53,830 bases of DNA from CBDUXT01 sp965371245 (lineage in GTDB: Bacteria; Planctomycetota; Phycisphaerae; UBA1845), in the NCBI GenBank assembly GCA_965371245.1, contig CBDUXT010000034.1:1-53830 (forward strand), written 5' to 3'. Below, piece after piece: positions 43,101 to 51,283 of this stretch. The notes under the pieces are model-generated. The model had not been told where the DNA came from. It searched no databases and was given only the letters and a program-made list of their open reading frames with translations. A program made the position numbers and the translations under genes. Within the stretch, counting starts at the first letter, position 1, and every line of letters begins with the position of its first letter.

Positions 43101-46093
43101 GGATCTTTATTATGGCGCCTGGGATTGGGAACTGTTGCGGCGCCCAAATCAACAACGTGAGGGCGGAAGCGCCGGTCGGCACCGGTGAAGGCGGCAGTCA
43201 ACGCGGCATCCCCTTTTGCAAGGAAGACAACCTGTGGGGAACCTACCCGCTACTGGCACCGGGCACGTACTATAGGCCCATCCTCTCCACGAGCAACAGC
43301 GAGGGGCACGCGGCGCCAATCGTCGGGGGAACCGGTGAAAACAACTACCAGTGGCACTTCACGGCCGCTCCGTGCCCCATCGCGGCGTGTTGTTCCAACC
43401 TCTGCACTGGTGGCACGCGAGACGGGCAGGCCTGTGAGCCGGCCGGTATCGAGGACTGCCCCGGCACGGGGGCGCGGTGCAGCAACGGCTCTTGCGTAGG
43501 TGGAGCGCTTGACGGCTTCGCCTGCTCCGAGGCCTGTCCCGGTGGCGGACGCTGCGTGGAGGACGCGACTGGACTTCGTACCTGTGTGGGTGGGACACAA
43601 GACGCCTTGGCTTGCCTTACGCCCGGCGTCGATCTTTGCCCGGGTGGGTTCTGTGGCGACCGATCATGCACCGAGACCAACGAGCAGATCTGCGGCGTCA
43701 TGGGCGGTCGATTCCTGGCCGGTTTCAACTTCCCGGATAACCGCTGCAATGGTGGCGACAACGACGGACAGGAGTGTGAAGTCAACGCCGATTGTCCAGG
43801 CGGAACGTGCATGATCAACGATCCGATCGTAAGTTGTTTGGGCGCGCCCTGCGAGGCCGGGGCTTGCTGTCTGGGCGAAGGGTTTTGTGAAGAACGTGAC
43901 CCGCAGACCGGCGCGTTGCTCACCAAGGTTGATTGCGACGCGGCCGGAGGCCTCTTTACCGGGGGGCAGCGATGCCTGGACACGCCGCGACCCTGCCCCA
44001 CCTGCACGCTGACGCGCAACCCCGAGTTGTGCATGCTTCACGCGGCTTTGGTACCCGGGATTCCCGGCGTCACCGTCGGTGCAACTACCGCCATTCCGAA
44101 TGCCCGCGATCAGGCGGACCGCCTGAACGGGTTCGAGGTCGCGCAGGCGAACGACTTTGTCGCACGCGGCACGCAGCTCACTCAGTTCTGCTGGTTCCAG
44201 TACCGCGACCCCGCAGGCGCCTGTGGGAGCCTCGCCGACCGGTGGATTATCAAGTTCTACGAGGACGATGCGGGCATTCCCGGCGCGATGCTTCCGGACT
44301 CGCCCAGCAAGTGCGTATCAGACGAAATCTGCGACGAGCAACAGGATTGGATCACGCCGGAGAACTCTTTGTTGCAGTCGAATCCCAGCGGGCTGTTCGG
44401 CAACATCATTCAGGCGTGGGACTACTCGCTTACGCTGGATCCACCGGTGCAGCTCGTCAAGGGTGAGCGTTACTGGGTCGAGGTGTCCAACGACGGGGGT
44501 GTTGCAGGTTGCACGACATGGCTTTTCATGGCCAACCCGGAACAGGACAACGACTGGAAGATGGAGAAGTTTCAGCCGAGTGATAAGTACAACGTCGTCA
44601 GCAACAATTCGACGGGTCCGGATGAGGACGGCAACGGGTTGTCGATGTGCCTCGACTTTGCCGATTGGGACGGGCAGAGCATTCGCCCGGAGACGCCCAC
44701 CGGGTCGTGCTGTCAGTGTTCCGGCGGAATCTGCACGGACGACGTTACCTGGCGCGAGTGCATGTTCAAGGATATCTCGCTGGAACGCGAGATCGGGCTG
44801 ATGTCGCTCACCCCGTGCGTCTTGGCCGACGACTGTCTCGACCTCGGGGCCGGTGGCGGAGGATGCCCGGGGCAACCCAGCGGGGTCGAAGGGGAGGACT
44901 GCGTCTTCCCAAAGGTGGTTGCCGACGGTCACCACCTGTACAACACCGTCTGCTCGACGACGGACGGACGTGCGAGCTTCTACTCGAACGGGGGACCCGG
45001 GTGCGACACCGGGGACCCGTCGGAGCTGTTCCTCAACGACAAGTGGTTCGAGTATCACGCGACCTGCACGGGCAACATGTGGATCGACCAGTGTCGCAAC
45101 TCGCTCGGTGGCGTCACCGTCTTCGACAAGATGATGGCGGTCTACACCAACGGTACGGCGGTGTGTCCTTCGGAATGCCCGCCGCCCCTGGAGTTCCTCG
45201 TGACCGGTCAGTGCATCAATGGCCCGAACGACATGTGCAGGGCTCCGAGCCAGAGCACGCCGACCATCGGTTTGCCCGTCGTCAAGGACCAGTGCTTCAT
45301 CATCCGCGTCGGAGGTGAGCCGGACAACGCCGACGGTGGGGAAAGCGTCGGCATCGCCGTGCTGGAACTTTTCTGCGACGCGTTTACATGTCCGCCGTCG
45401 GAGGCCGTCGAACTTGATCAGGTCGTCAGCGCCGGTGGCGGCAAGGTCACCAGCGTCAAGAACCGCTATCTCTCGTTCAGTGCGGGTCAGGTCGGCCGGG
45501 AGGAAGGCATCCGCATCAAGATCATCGACGCGCCGCCTCCGCTTGAGCTCTGGAGCGGTACGGTCCTGTGGGTCGGCGCGCCGCGTCAACTGAGCGAGTT
45601 GAGCGGCAAGGACGACGACACGCCGCCAACGTTCACAACCGCGAAGCTCGAATGCGACATGGCCGATGCGGCCTTTATCGACTGGAGCGGGCTGGGCACG
45701 ATCCACGTGTCCGGACCCGCGGTCATCCCCGGGGCGACCTATGAAATCCAGGTGGTCGATATCGACTGTCCGTTCGATGATACCGGCAGCTTCCCACCGG
45801 AACTGGCGAGGCAACTCGCCACCGGTCGGTGGGGGGACGCGGTCGGCGCGTTCAACGTCGCCGAACAGACCTGGGCGGCACCGAACGGATCCGTGGACGT
45901 CGGCGGCGACGTGGTGGCCATTCTTGACAAGTTCAAGAACGCGCCGACCGCGCCGATCAAGTCGCGCTCGGACATTCAACCGAGTCCCGTTGATTCCAAG
46001 ATCTCGATCGTGGACGTCACGCGGGCACTCGACGCGTTCAGCGGGGCTCAGTTTCCCTTCGTGCCGCCGAATGCAACGACACCCTGTCCGTAG
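40175..46093 (+). CDS. giant Cys-rich exported protein
   Basis: 1972 residues; GGAGG lies nine bases before the ATG. Signal peptide 'CFAVLMATGLLVVGQALLGA'. At least nine copies of a Cys motif of the form 'CVGGDDDGLSCASDSACQG' run from about 130 to 1215 (for example 'CIGGDNVGFECTSDVQCTGG' and 'CNGGDNDGQECEVNADCPGG'), mixed with at least five 'ACCLGEGFCEERDPQTG'-type motifs. Between them are beta domains ('RLFIEFWDTTTTPASPIFIA', 'DRWIIKFYEDDAGIPGAMLP'). The C-terminus 'GGDVVAILDKFKNAPTAPIK' and 'KISIVDVTRALDAFSG' is a dockerin-like repeat typical of planctomycete exported proteins. Many disulphides and calcium loops suggest a surface or cell-envelope role. No enzyme motif. Antisense open frames of up to 882 codons across it are shadows. 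Confidence 0.9.
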   Translation: MRGIPKCCRQQCFAVLMATGLLVVGQALLGADAKGQKLPPPVAFPDERPPYPPDKVDPTGALGTSLYIEGQFDAGVGDYRAHTQREWIINGGGTVSAVASGIQGAPCRNVAQCDDCNPCTLDTCTESVCVGGRRNGQGCTSDASCEGICGGGVNDTGTCTNDLDCCGDGVAILDGVCNFNPCAPLTTGGAEGTGGFQCVNALLPNGQFFTDGECNDGLECNGLETCDNATGTCIAGAPLVAFVPRCDAGSNVGLACDPGGDPNMECPPAAGEQDPGACVPTPFTCEDLEQVCDEAQNSCRVSCLTDAECDEDGSACTLDRCDVRTCVGGGDDGQVCRLNAECDLGDCSGGGTGACVVDPNPCGPNAGCVDGSVCVGGDNVGAACLTFDDCGLGGSCPPTGTCVGGDDDGLSCASDSACQGVGVCVGNLGCPTGRCCQGSSCTQLNFEDCTAAGGFWRFTSTACETLDSENFNGCPSVGSGIAPNGNSVVNVGTVVGPSRASCIGSDFDRIGDDYKIGDGIGFAEVTMIRFNILEITGTRLFIEFWDTTTTPASPIFIADTLTGGVGTGTNFFQFAPPIPVPKTGVVAISVARAFTDGGSFAWRSTGSSCFNPEGADHGDTCVTNVDCTDGGTCLPPVDTGDNDPNVMFLDGQLVTNFLGQCSGGASDGNMCDFRAGDLGCPDGTCVDVPDILRYELVTTDRGDPRGGCCDSNVGSCSQELPWVCIDQGNVFRGIGIGCAVCIGGDNVGFECTSDVQCTGGGTCSELLCQNDPQVACVTDDDCGAAGPCVAIAQCSVQACCDPDGSCTEVQGLGSTCPPGTNGLGFASGCSEIFVAGASPNACPQPPPFPGGDTCRDVIVQEIPLSSNPQIPTTVTVTGNNSAATFAEYNSGTCAGGARHGLSCDPNAADLAAECPVNPNLAADTGTCERLCDSNFFAEVSVGGSGDPGWWDGFHISECANVRLDTCSTIPIVRPQWIFIMAPGIGNCCGAQINNVRAEAPVGTGEGGSQRGIPFCKEDNLWGTYPLLAPGTYYRPILSTSNSEGHAAPIVGGTGENNYQWHFTAAPCPIAACCSNLCTGGTRDGQACEPAGIEDCPGTGARCSNGSCVGGALDGFACSEACPGGGRCVEDATGLRTCVGGTQDALACLTPGVDLCPGGFCGDRSCTETNEQICGVMGGRFLAGFNFPDNRCNGGDNDGQECEVNADCPGGTCMINDPIVSCLGAPCEAGACCLGEGFCEERDPQTGALLTKVDCDAAGGLFTGGQRCLDTPRPCPTCTLTRNPELCMLHAALVPGIPGVTVGATTAIPNARDQADRLNGFEVAQANDFVARGTQLTQFCWFQYRDPAGACGSLADRWIIKFYEDDAGIPGAMLPDSPSKCVSDEICDEQQDWITPENSLLQSNPSGLFGNIIQAWDYSLTLDPPVQLVKGERYWVEVSNDGGVAGCTTWLFMANPEQDNDWKMEKFQPSDKYNVVSNNSTGPDEDGNGLSMCLDFADWDGQSIRPETPTGSCCQCSGGICTDDVTWRECMFKDISLEREIGLMSLTPCVLADDCLDLGAGGGGCPGQPSGVEGEDCVFPKVVADGHHLYNTVCSTTDGRASFYSNGGPGCDTGDPSELFLNDKWFEYHATCTGNMWIDQCRNSLGGVTVFDKMMAVYTNGTAVCPSECPPPLEFLVTGQCINGPNDMCRAPSQSTPTIGLPVVKDQCFIIRVGGEPDNADGGESVGIAVLELFCDAFTCPPSEAVELDQVVSAGGGKVTSVKNRYLSFSAGQVGREEGIRIKIIDAPPPLELWSGTVLWVGAPRQLSELSGKDDDTPPTFTTAKLECDMADAAFIDWSGLGTIHVSGPAVIPGATYEIQVVDIDCPFDDTGSFPPELARQLATGRWGDAVGAFNVAEQTWAAPNGSVDVGGDVVAILDKFKNAPTAPIKSRSDIQPSPVDSKISIVDVTRALDAFSGAQFPFVPPNATTPCP

Positions 46094-46136
46094 GAGGGAA
46101 AATGATTCTCGTCTGATCTCATGAGCCGGTCGAGGC

Positions 46137-46162
46137 GGGGTGGGTCCAAAAGGGTCCACCCC
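46137..46162 (+). terminator. hairpin terminator after the giant gene
   Basis: GGGGTGGGTCC (46137-46147), loop AAAA, GGGTCCACCCC (46152-46162): an 11-bp stem including two G-U pairs. It lies 43 bases past the stop. No clear T-run follows, so termination efficiency is uncertain. Confidence 0.55.
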
Positions 46163-46390
46163 ACCTCAACGGTTCGACGTCTTTCCCCTTCCCCATTCAA
46201 TCGTTCCCGGCGAGTTGGTCCTTCGTGTACGCGCACTCGTAGCATCCCGCCGCGGCGTACGAAGATCGCCACGGGCTTCCCCTTGACGGGTTAGTCCAAG
46301 TTGAACACTTCTGACCGTTTTTGACTTTTCTTGCGGTCTGGATCGCGCCTTGGATGTCCTGGGCGCGGTGGCAGCGTGCGAGATGCGGCG

Positions 46391-46488
46391 GGTGGCATGC
46401 CCGAGCCACTGGCGCGGGCATGTTTGATACTGCGCTGAATCGGTCCCCCGAGCCCCCATGCCTGCGCTTCGCCTAGGCATGCCACGCG
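46391..46488. repeat. dispersed inverted-pair element, GTGGCAT family (copy 2)
   Basis: Forward arm 46391-46422 (GGTGGCATGCCCGAGCC then GGCGCGGGCATG) matches 20002-20033 nearly base for base except a short middle segment. The facing arm, 46457-46488 (CATGCCTGCGCTTC then GGCATGCCACGCG), matches 20058-20080. Arms are 34 bases apart here. Confidence 0.6.
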
Positions 46489-46508
46489 CGTCGTGTGCCG
46501 ATATGAAA

Positions 46509-46526
46509 ATGCCACAGGCGTGGCAT
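46509..46526. repeat. ATGCCAC hairpin
   Basis: ATGCCAC, loop AGGC, GTGGCAT: a perfect 7-bp stem, 20 bases after the two-arm element and made of the same terminal heptamer. Confidence 0.55.
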
Positions 46527-46672
46527 CCTGGATGAAGTGCGGCGATTCTCGGGAGCTTCCGCCGCCAACGGTGGACAATAGCCCACCCTACGATGCGCGC
46601 CGCTTTCCCACAAGGACGGCGTCAACATGATGCACACGGCGCGGGGCGTGGCCGGTCTTTCCTGCTCCGCCC

Positions 46673-46906
46673 CTACAGCCCCATCACGTTGAAGCCCGCA
46701 TCGACGAAGATGGTTTCGCCGGTGACGCCGCTGGATAGGTCGCTGGTGAGATAGACCGCGGTCTTGCCCACGTCGCCGGCTTCGATGTTGCGGCGTTGCG
46801 GAGCTTTCTCTGACACGTGGGAAAAGATTTCGTCGATGCCGCCGCGTCCGACGTGGTTTTTCGGAAACTCACAGGCTACGGGCGACCATCGAACGCGGTT
46901 GGACAA
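46673..46906 (-). pseudogene. C-terminal remnant of enoyl-ACP reductase FabI
   Basis: From about 46852 down to the stop at 46673 the translation 'IDEIFSHVSEKAPQRRNIEA', 'GDVGKTAVYLTSDLSSGVTG', 'ETIFVDAGFNVMGL' matches the last 55-60 residues of FabI, an NADH-dependent enoyl reductase of fatty-acid synthesis. The about 200 residues that hold the cofactor site and catalytic Tyr-Lys pair are missing: the preceding 20 codons ('SNRVRWSPVACEFPKNH') do not fit and upstream DNA is unrelated. A broken duplicate is more likely than a functional short gene. Confidence 0.75.
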
Positions 46907-47472
46907 CGGTCCGATGCGGCCGCTGCACCCCGAGAGCCTGTCTGCGAGAATCCCCGTTTGCAGGCTTCAATCGCTTACGACACGCGTAGATCAATCGTCG
47001 GCACGCGATCGGCTTCCCACTGGAGTGTTTGTAAGTCATTGCCTCTAAAGAGCTTGCGTGCGTCTTGGCTCGGGGGCATGCGCGCAAAAACAATGTACCG
47101 CGGAGAGAGTTGGTTCAAACGGGTGGATAACTCGGGCAGCCCGAGGAGTTCGTGGCGTAGGCTAGAAAACGGCGCGCATCCTCGAGACGTGATACAGCGC
47201 GGTTGAGGACCGATCTGTCGCGGCATGTTTCGGTGGCGATGGCCCTGACCGGTTGCCCGCCGCGCGCATCCGGATCGCCCCGCGAAAACGCCTCCCGTTC
47301 GCCGAGGAAAGGCATCACACGGCCTCGAATCATTCGGGTCAGGGCGAGAAATCGCTTATATCGCGTCGCCACCTACAATGCCGGCACGTGTTGCCTGCGG
47401 CGTTCCGATCATGGCGGACAATCGAACCGCTCGGCGATCTACTCGAAGTCGAGAGGAACGACGACGATCGTT
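46907..47472. other. region without supported gene
   Basis: 566 bases between the FabI tail and the kinase remnant. Short open frames on both strands lack ribosome sites and family patterns. Given the remnants on both sides, this may be old coding sequence beyond recognition. Confidence 0.4.
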
Positions 47473-47607
47473 CAAGGCACGAAACTTGTCACTTATGAGG
47501 TTCTCTCGCCCATCGACGCAGGCGGCATGGGAGAGGGATATCGTGCGCGGGACACCAGGTTCGATCGCGACGTGGCTGTCAAGGTCCTGCCCGATCGTGT
47601 TCGGGTG
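47473..47607 (+). pseudogene. N-terminal remnant of a Ser/Thr protein kinase
   Basis: The translation 'QGTKLVTYEVLSPIDAGGMG' then 'EGYRARDTRFDRDVAVKVLP' is the start of a bacterial PknB-type kinase: Gly-rich loop GAGGMGEVY (here DAGGMGEGY) and the Lys of 'AVKVLP'. The sequence departs from the family after about 45 residues and runs directly into an unrelated fragment of a histidine kinase in another frame, so the catalytic loop and the rest are lost. No ribosome site is seen. Confidence 0.7.
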
Positions 47608-47621
47608 GCCGCGAAGAGCAC

Positions 47622-47807
47622 CGCGCGGCAGTGTTCGAGCGCTTCGTTCGTATCGATAAGGATCGTTCCGGGCAGAACGTAAGAGCCGGTCTCGGTCTGG
47701 CCATCGCCCGATCGGCCGTGAAGGCCAAGAGCGGAAGGATCGAGCGGGAACGCCGAGATGGGAAGGGAAGCACGTTTCGAATCACGCTACCGTCAGTCGA
47801 GACAGAG
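47622..47807 (+). pseudogene. C-terminal remnant of a sensor histidine kinase
   Basis: 'VFERFVRIDKDRSGQNVRAG' followed by 'LGLAIARSAVKAKSGRIERE' and 'GKGSTFRITLPS' is the end of a HATPase_c domain, with the G2-type 'GLGLAIA' box that binds ATP. The N-terminal sensor, the phospho-acceptor His domain and the N box are missing. It is joined upstream to a Ser/Thr kinase head. The frame stays open into the lipoprotein gene at 47844, but that gene has its own strong ribosome site. Confidence 0.7.
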
Positions 47808-47843
47808 CAAAGTCGCAAGACAAGCAAAAAAGGAGATGAGACC

Positions 47844-49337
47844 ATGAGTCCAAGCGCCTTACGTACGACACTCCTGCTTGCGCTGGTTACGAACGGGTGT
47901 GCAACGGCCCAGACACGGATCAGAGCAGTCCGTGCCAGTGGACCCAAAACCGTTTTCAACTTCGAGGGCAGCAAGACCGGTGCCGCACCGCACGGTTGGA
48001 GTGTCCGCGAGACAGGTCAACGGACCGCTTCGGCGACGTGGAGGGTCATCGCGGATGCAACCGCTCCCGGCCAATCGAATGTGCTGGCTCTTACGAAGAC
48101 GGAAAACTACGGCAGCACCTTCAATCTTGTCGTTGCCGACAACACGTCCTTCAAAGACCTTGACCTGAGCGTCAAGGTCAAGGCGATCACCGGTGATGAG
48201 GATCAGGGCGGTGGTCCCATCTGGCGCTGCAAGGATGAGGACAATTACTATGTCACCCGGTTTAATCCGCTGGAAGGGAATTACCGCGTCTACAAGGTGG
48301 TGAACGGTCGGCGAAGGCAACTCGATACGGCCAAAGTTGAAACCGAGCCGGGCAAGTGGTACACGGTTCGCGTCACGATGGTTGGTGACCACATCACCGG
48401 CTATCTCGACGGCAAGAAACTCCTGGAAACGACGGACGACACCTTCCAAGAGATCGGCATGATCGGCTTGTGGACCAAAGCCGATGCCGTTACCTCTTTC
48501 GACGATCTATCTGTACGGGAGCTCGAGTCAGCGGGTCATCAAGCCCCGCTGCTTTGGGAGGCCGCCTACTCGACCGCCAAGCCGAGCATCGACGGAATGA
48601 CGGATGACGTGTGGAGCAAGGCCAAGCCGCTCAGAGTCGTTGTTCGAGAAGCGCTGGGAGGGACAACCCCAAAGCAGGTGATCCTGCGGGCTCTCTACAC
48701 GGACGACTCGCTGTACGTCCTCGCTATCTGGCCGGACGCAACGCGGAGCGACATGCGTGACCCCTACGTGTGGGATCCCAGGAAAAAGGCGTATCAGCGT
48801 CCCACCAGACCCGACGATCAGTTCGCCCTTCAGTTCCCAATCGAAGGCGACTTCCAGGTCAACATGCTCGCGACAGACAGCGCGTTCGTCGCCGATGTCT
48901 GGCATTGGAAGGCCGGACGGGGTAACCCCACCGGCTGGGTGGACGACAAACGGCACATCATCGGCCAGAGTCCCAGCGTGGGCGGACGTGAGTATTCGCT
49001 CGGCGGCCGAGGAACGATGCATATCGCACGTCCCACCGATGATGGGAACCCACCGTACGCCACCAAGCCGAAGCCGAGGGAATACATCGGCGACACGGTT
49101 GATTCGTACGAACCGAATGAGCCTGGCGGAAGCCGTGCGGATGTGCGCGGCAAGGGTGTGCATGACGGAACCGGCTGGACGTTGGAGATGGCGAGGAAGC
49201 TCAACACAGGCCATGCGGACGACGCCGTGGTGTATCGAAACAAGGACAACCCGTGTGCGATTGCCGTGCTCGATGACGAGCTCTACTGGCATCACTCGGT
49301 GTCACAGCTTCTTGTGTTGCGCCTGGTGCCACGTTGA
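47844..49337 (+). CDS. lipoprotein with concanavalin-like and ethylbenzene-dehydrogenase-type haem domains
   Basis: 497 residues; AGGAG lies eight bases before the ATG. Export signal with likely lipobox 'LLLALVTNGC'. Residues about 35-215 form a DUF1080/3-keto-disaccharide-hydrolase-like jelly roll ('TFNLVVADNTSFKDLDLSVK', 'NYYVTRFNPLEGNYRVYKV', 'GKWYTVRVTMVGDHITGYLD'). Residues about 235-495 resemble the gamma-subunit haem domain of ethylbenzene or DMSO dehydrogenases ('PSIDGMTDDVWSKAKPLRVV', 'LYTDDSLYVLAIWPDATRSD', 'DFQVNMLATDSAFVADVWHW'). It may bind b-type haem or a sugar at the periplasmic face. First gene of a co-oriented set with a cytochrome c and an Fe(III)-type ABC importer. A histidine kinase remnant lies just upstream in the same frame. 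Confidence 0.7.
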   Translation: MSPSALRTTLLLALVTNGCATAQTRIRAVRASGPKTVFNFEGSKTGAAPHGWSVRETGQRTASATWRVIADATAPGQSNVLALTKTENYGSTFNLVVADNTSFKDLDLSVKVKAITGDEDQGGGPIWRCKDEDNYYVTRFNPLEGNYRVYKVVNGRRRQLDTAKVETEPGKWYTVRVTMVGDHITGYLDGKKLLETTDDTFQEIGMIGLWTKADAVTSFDDLSVRELESAGHQAPLLWEAAYSTAKPSIDGMTDDVWSKAKPLRVVVREALGGTTPKQVILRALYTDDSLYVLAIWPDATRSDMRDPYVWDPRKKAYQRPTRPDDQFALQFPIEGDFQVNMLATDSAFVADVWHWKAGRGNPTGWVDDKRHIIGQSPSVGGREYSLGGRGTMHIARPTDDGNPPYATKPKPREYIGDTVDSYEPNEPGGSRADVRGKGVHDGTGWTLEMARKLNTGHADDAVVYRNKDNPCAIAVLDDELYWHHSVSQLLVLRLVPR

Positions 49338-49513
49338 GTGAGCGTTGGCCACGGTCTCCCACTTTGGTTTCAACTGCAAGACTCGGAGCGCCTTTCGGTG
49401 CTTGCGGCCATGGGACGGAGCTTCCGCTCCGCCGGACCGGACAGCCTGGCGCTTCTTGGATGCTGGGGAGGGTCAATTCACCTTCTAAACAGCGTGGCGT
49501 TGAAAGGAAACCG

Positions 49514-50104
49514 ATGACGGCCAAACCCAAGAGTAAAGCCATTGCGGTCAGCGCGCTCGTTTTGCTGATGTCCGGATGCGCCGAGCTGGAACGCGAAGCT
49601 ACGCGAACGGAACCCGTCGGGCTGCCTCGTAGGCAGGTGAGCAAGCGACAAACCACGGTTCAACGGCTCGAAGAACGAATCAACGACCTGAGCGTCCTTC
49701 TTCCGGGCCAGGGAGCCGTGATGACCCTGGTTGGTTACTACTTCGACAATCTGTGGTTCGCCATCAACGCTGAAAACTGGCCGCTCGCCGAGTTCTACCT
49801 GCATGAGTGCAGGGAAACACTCGAACGGGCCGTGGCTATTAAACCCGTACGACAGGACTTGGCCGGGCAAGACGTGGACCTGGTTGGCATGGCGGAAGCA
49901 CTCGATCACACGCAGTTCACCCAAATGGACGAAACCATCCGAGCGAGGGACATCGCAGCAAGCATCTCCGTCTACCGCGAGACCATGATCGTCTGCTACT
50001 CTTGCCACATGAGCACGGGGAAACCGTTTCTCAACCTCCGGATTCCGGCCACGCCGCCGTCGTTTGGCATCGAGTTTGACCCGAGCGCGCCGACGCCGAA
50101 ATAG
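49514..50104 (+). CDS. mono-haem c-type cytochrome lipoprotein
   Basis: 196 residues from an ATG at 49514 with AAAGGA five bases upstream. Export signal with lipobox: 'AIAVSALVLLMSGCAELERE'. Residues about 45-165 are helical ('VQRLEERINDLSVLLPGQGA', 'FYLHECRETLERAVAIKP'). Near the end 'YRETMIVCYSCHMSTGKPFL' carries one CxxCH motif (CYSCH) for covalent haem c, followed by the 'NLRIPATPP' stretch. The upstream helical part resembles a four-helix cytochrome c' type fold, by pattern only. It probably passes electrons at the periplasmic side of the membrane. Position between the haem-domain lipoprotein and the ABC importer suggests a common task. Confidence 0.75.
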   Translation: MTAKPKSKAIAVSALVLLMSGCAELEREATRTEPVGLPRRQVSKRQTTVQRLEERINDLSVLLPGQGAVMTLVGYYFDNLWFAINAENWPLAEFYLHECRETLERAVAIKPVRQDLAGQDVDLVGMAEALDHTQFTQMDETIRARDIAASISVYRETMIVCYSCHMSTGKPFLNLRIPATPPSFGIEFDPSAPTPK

Positions 50105-50152
50105 ATCGCCAGCAAGCCGGCAAGCCGGTGCCAGTGCTTACGGAGATGCCTG

Positions 50153-51283
50153 ATGCGGTACCGGTCAAAGATGCACGCGGCACACGACCCAACGCAAGAG
50201 GGTACGTACATCTTCGCGCGGGCGGGTTCTGGACCATTCATCCAACAGTTGAGTGAACTGATGGTTGGCGTGGCCGCGATTGGCTGTGTGGCCCTATCGG
50301 GATGCAAGGATCGATCCGAATCAACCAGTCCAACGGAGGTGGTCGTCTACACCTCAGTCGATGACGTTTTCGCTCGCCCGATTGCCCGGCGCTTCGAACA
50401 AGAAACAAACATCAGAGTCCTTCTTGTGCCGGACACCGAGGAAACGAAGAGCGCCGGGCTTCTCAACCGCCTACTCGCCGAAAAGAACCGCCCTCAGGCG
50501 GATGTGTTCTGGAGCGGCGACCCCGTGCGTGCCGCCATGCTCAAGACAAGAGGGGTTTCGACGCCGTATCGCTCGTCGAGCGCCGAGGGTCTCCCGACCC
50601 GCTTTTGTGATCCGGATGGGCACTGGACCGGCTTCTCCGCTCGAGCCCGCGTGTTGATCTACAACCGGAGCCTGGTGCCGCAGGGCGGCGAACCCAAGTC
50701 CATCATGGACCTTCTCGACAGACGCTTCCAGGGCAAGGCTTGTATCGCCAACCCGCTGTTTGGAACGACCTCCATGCATGCGGCGGCGCTCTTTGCCGTG
50801 CTGGGTGAGACCAAGGCCAAGGCATTCTTCGAGGGTTTCACCGCAAACGGAGGAACCATCCTGTCTTCCAACGGGGAAGTCCGCAGGCGCGTCGCGGCGG
50901 GGGAGTTCGCCGTGGGCATCACCGACACCGACGACGCCAACGTCGCACGGCTCGAAGGGAAACCCATCGAGATCGTCTATCCCGACCAAGACGGCATGGG
51001 CACGCTCATCATTCCGAACTGCATGGTGCTCATCGCCGGCGGACCCCATCCCGAAGCGGGACGACGGTTCATCGATTATCTTCTCGAAGCCAAGACCGAG
51101 CGCGCTCTCGCGGAAAGTGACGCGGCTCAGATGCCGCTGCGACCCGGCGTCGAGGTTCCTCGAAACGTCCAGCGGATAGCACAACTCAAAAGCATGGCCG
51201 TCGATTACGCGGCGCTGGGCCAACTTCTCGACGACCTGTCCAGGGGATACCTCAAGGACTGGGTGGACCGGAACCGGCGATGA
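50153..51283 (+). CDS. Fe(III)-type ABC transporter substrate-binding lipoprotein
   Basis: 376 residues from the ATG at 50153, with GGAG seven bases upstream. A later ATG at 50261 starts directly at the lipoprotein signal 'MVGVAAIGCVALSGCKD' but has a weak site. The mature part follows the FutA/FbpA (class II periplasmic) pattern: 'EVVVYTSVDDVFARPIARRF', 'LLNRLLAEKNRPQADVFWSG', 'GFSARARVLIYNRSLVP', 'FQGKACIANPLFGTTSMHAA', 'GITDTDDANVARLEG' and 'GTLIIPNCMVLIAGGPHPEA'. The Tyr ligands typical of iron-binding relatives are only partly evident, so Fe(III) is inferred from family and not from residues. Its stop overlaps the permease start by 4 bases (ATGA). Confidence 0.85.
   Translation: MRYRSKMHAAHDPTQEGTYIFARAGSGPFIQQLSELMVGVAAIGCVALSGCKDRSESTSPTEVVVYTSVDDVFARPIARRFEQETNIRVLLVPDTEETKSAGLLNRLLAEKNRPQADVFWSGDPVRAAMLKTRGVSTPYRSSSAEGLPTRFCDPDGHWTGFSARARVLIYNRSLVPQGGEPKSIMDLLDRRFQGKACIANPLFGTTSMHAAALFAVLGETKAKAFFEGFTANGGTILSSNGEVRRRVAAGEFAVGITDTDDANVARLEGKPIEIVYPDQDGMGTLIIPNCMVLIAGGPHPEAGRRFIDYLLEAKTERALAESDAAQMPLRPGVEVPRNVQRIAQLKSMAVDYAALGQLLDDLSRGYLKDWVDRNRR

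Larger units (their letters stand above)
46094..46672. other. intergenic region rich in palindromes
   Basis: 579 bases. It contains the terminator-like hairpin at 46137-46162, the two-arm repeat at 46391-46488, the hairpin at 46509-46526 and a short GGTGG/CCACC pairing at 46570-46587. No supported gene. Confidence 0.5.

Noticed and set aside
40553..43201. 882-codon open frame on the minus strand inside the giant Cys-rich gene
   Set aside because: It lacks any family pattern or ribosome site and mirrors the plus-strand gene, which has a signal peptide and conserved motifs. Long antisense frames are expected in GC-rich DNA.
44318..46159. 613-codon minus-strand open frame over the end of the giant gene
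   Set aside because: Same reason: the plus strand holds a recognisable dockerin-like C-terminus in this stretch.
47631..49337. Long gene starting at 47631 that would fuse a kinase tail to the haem-domain lipoprotein
   Set aside because: A strong ribosome site and an export signal begin at 47844; the upstream part is a kinase fragment that happens to be in frame.
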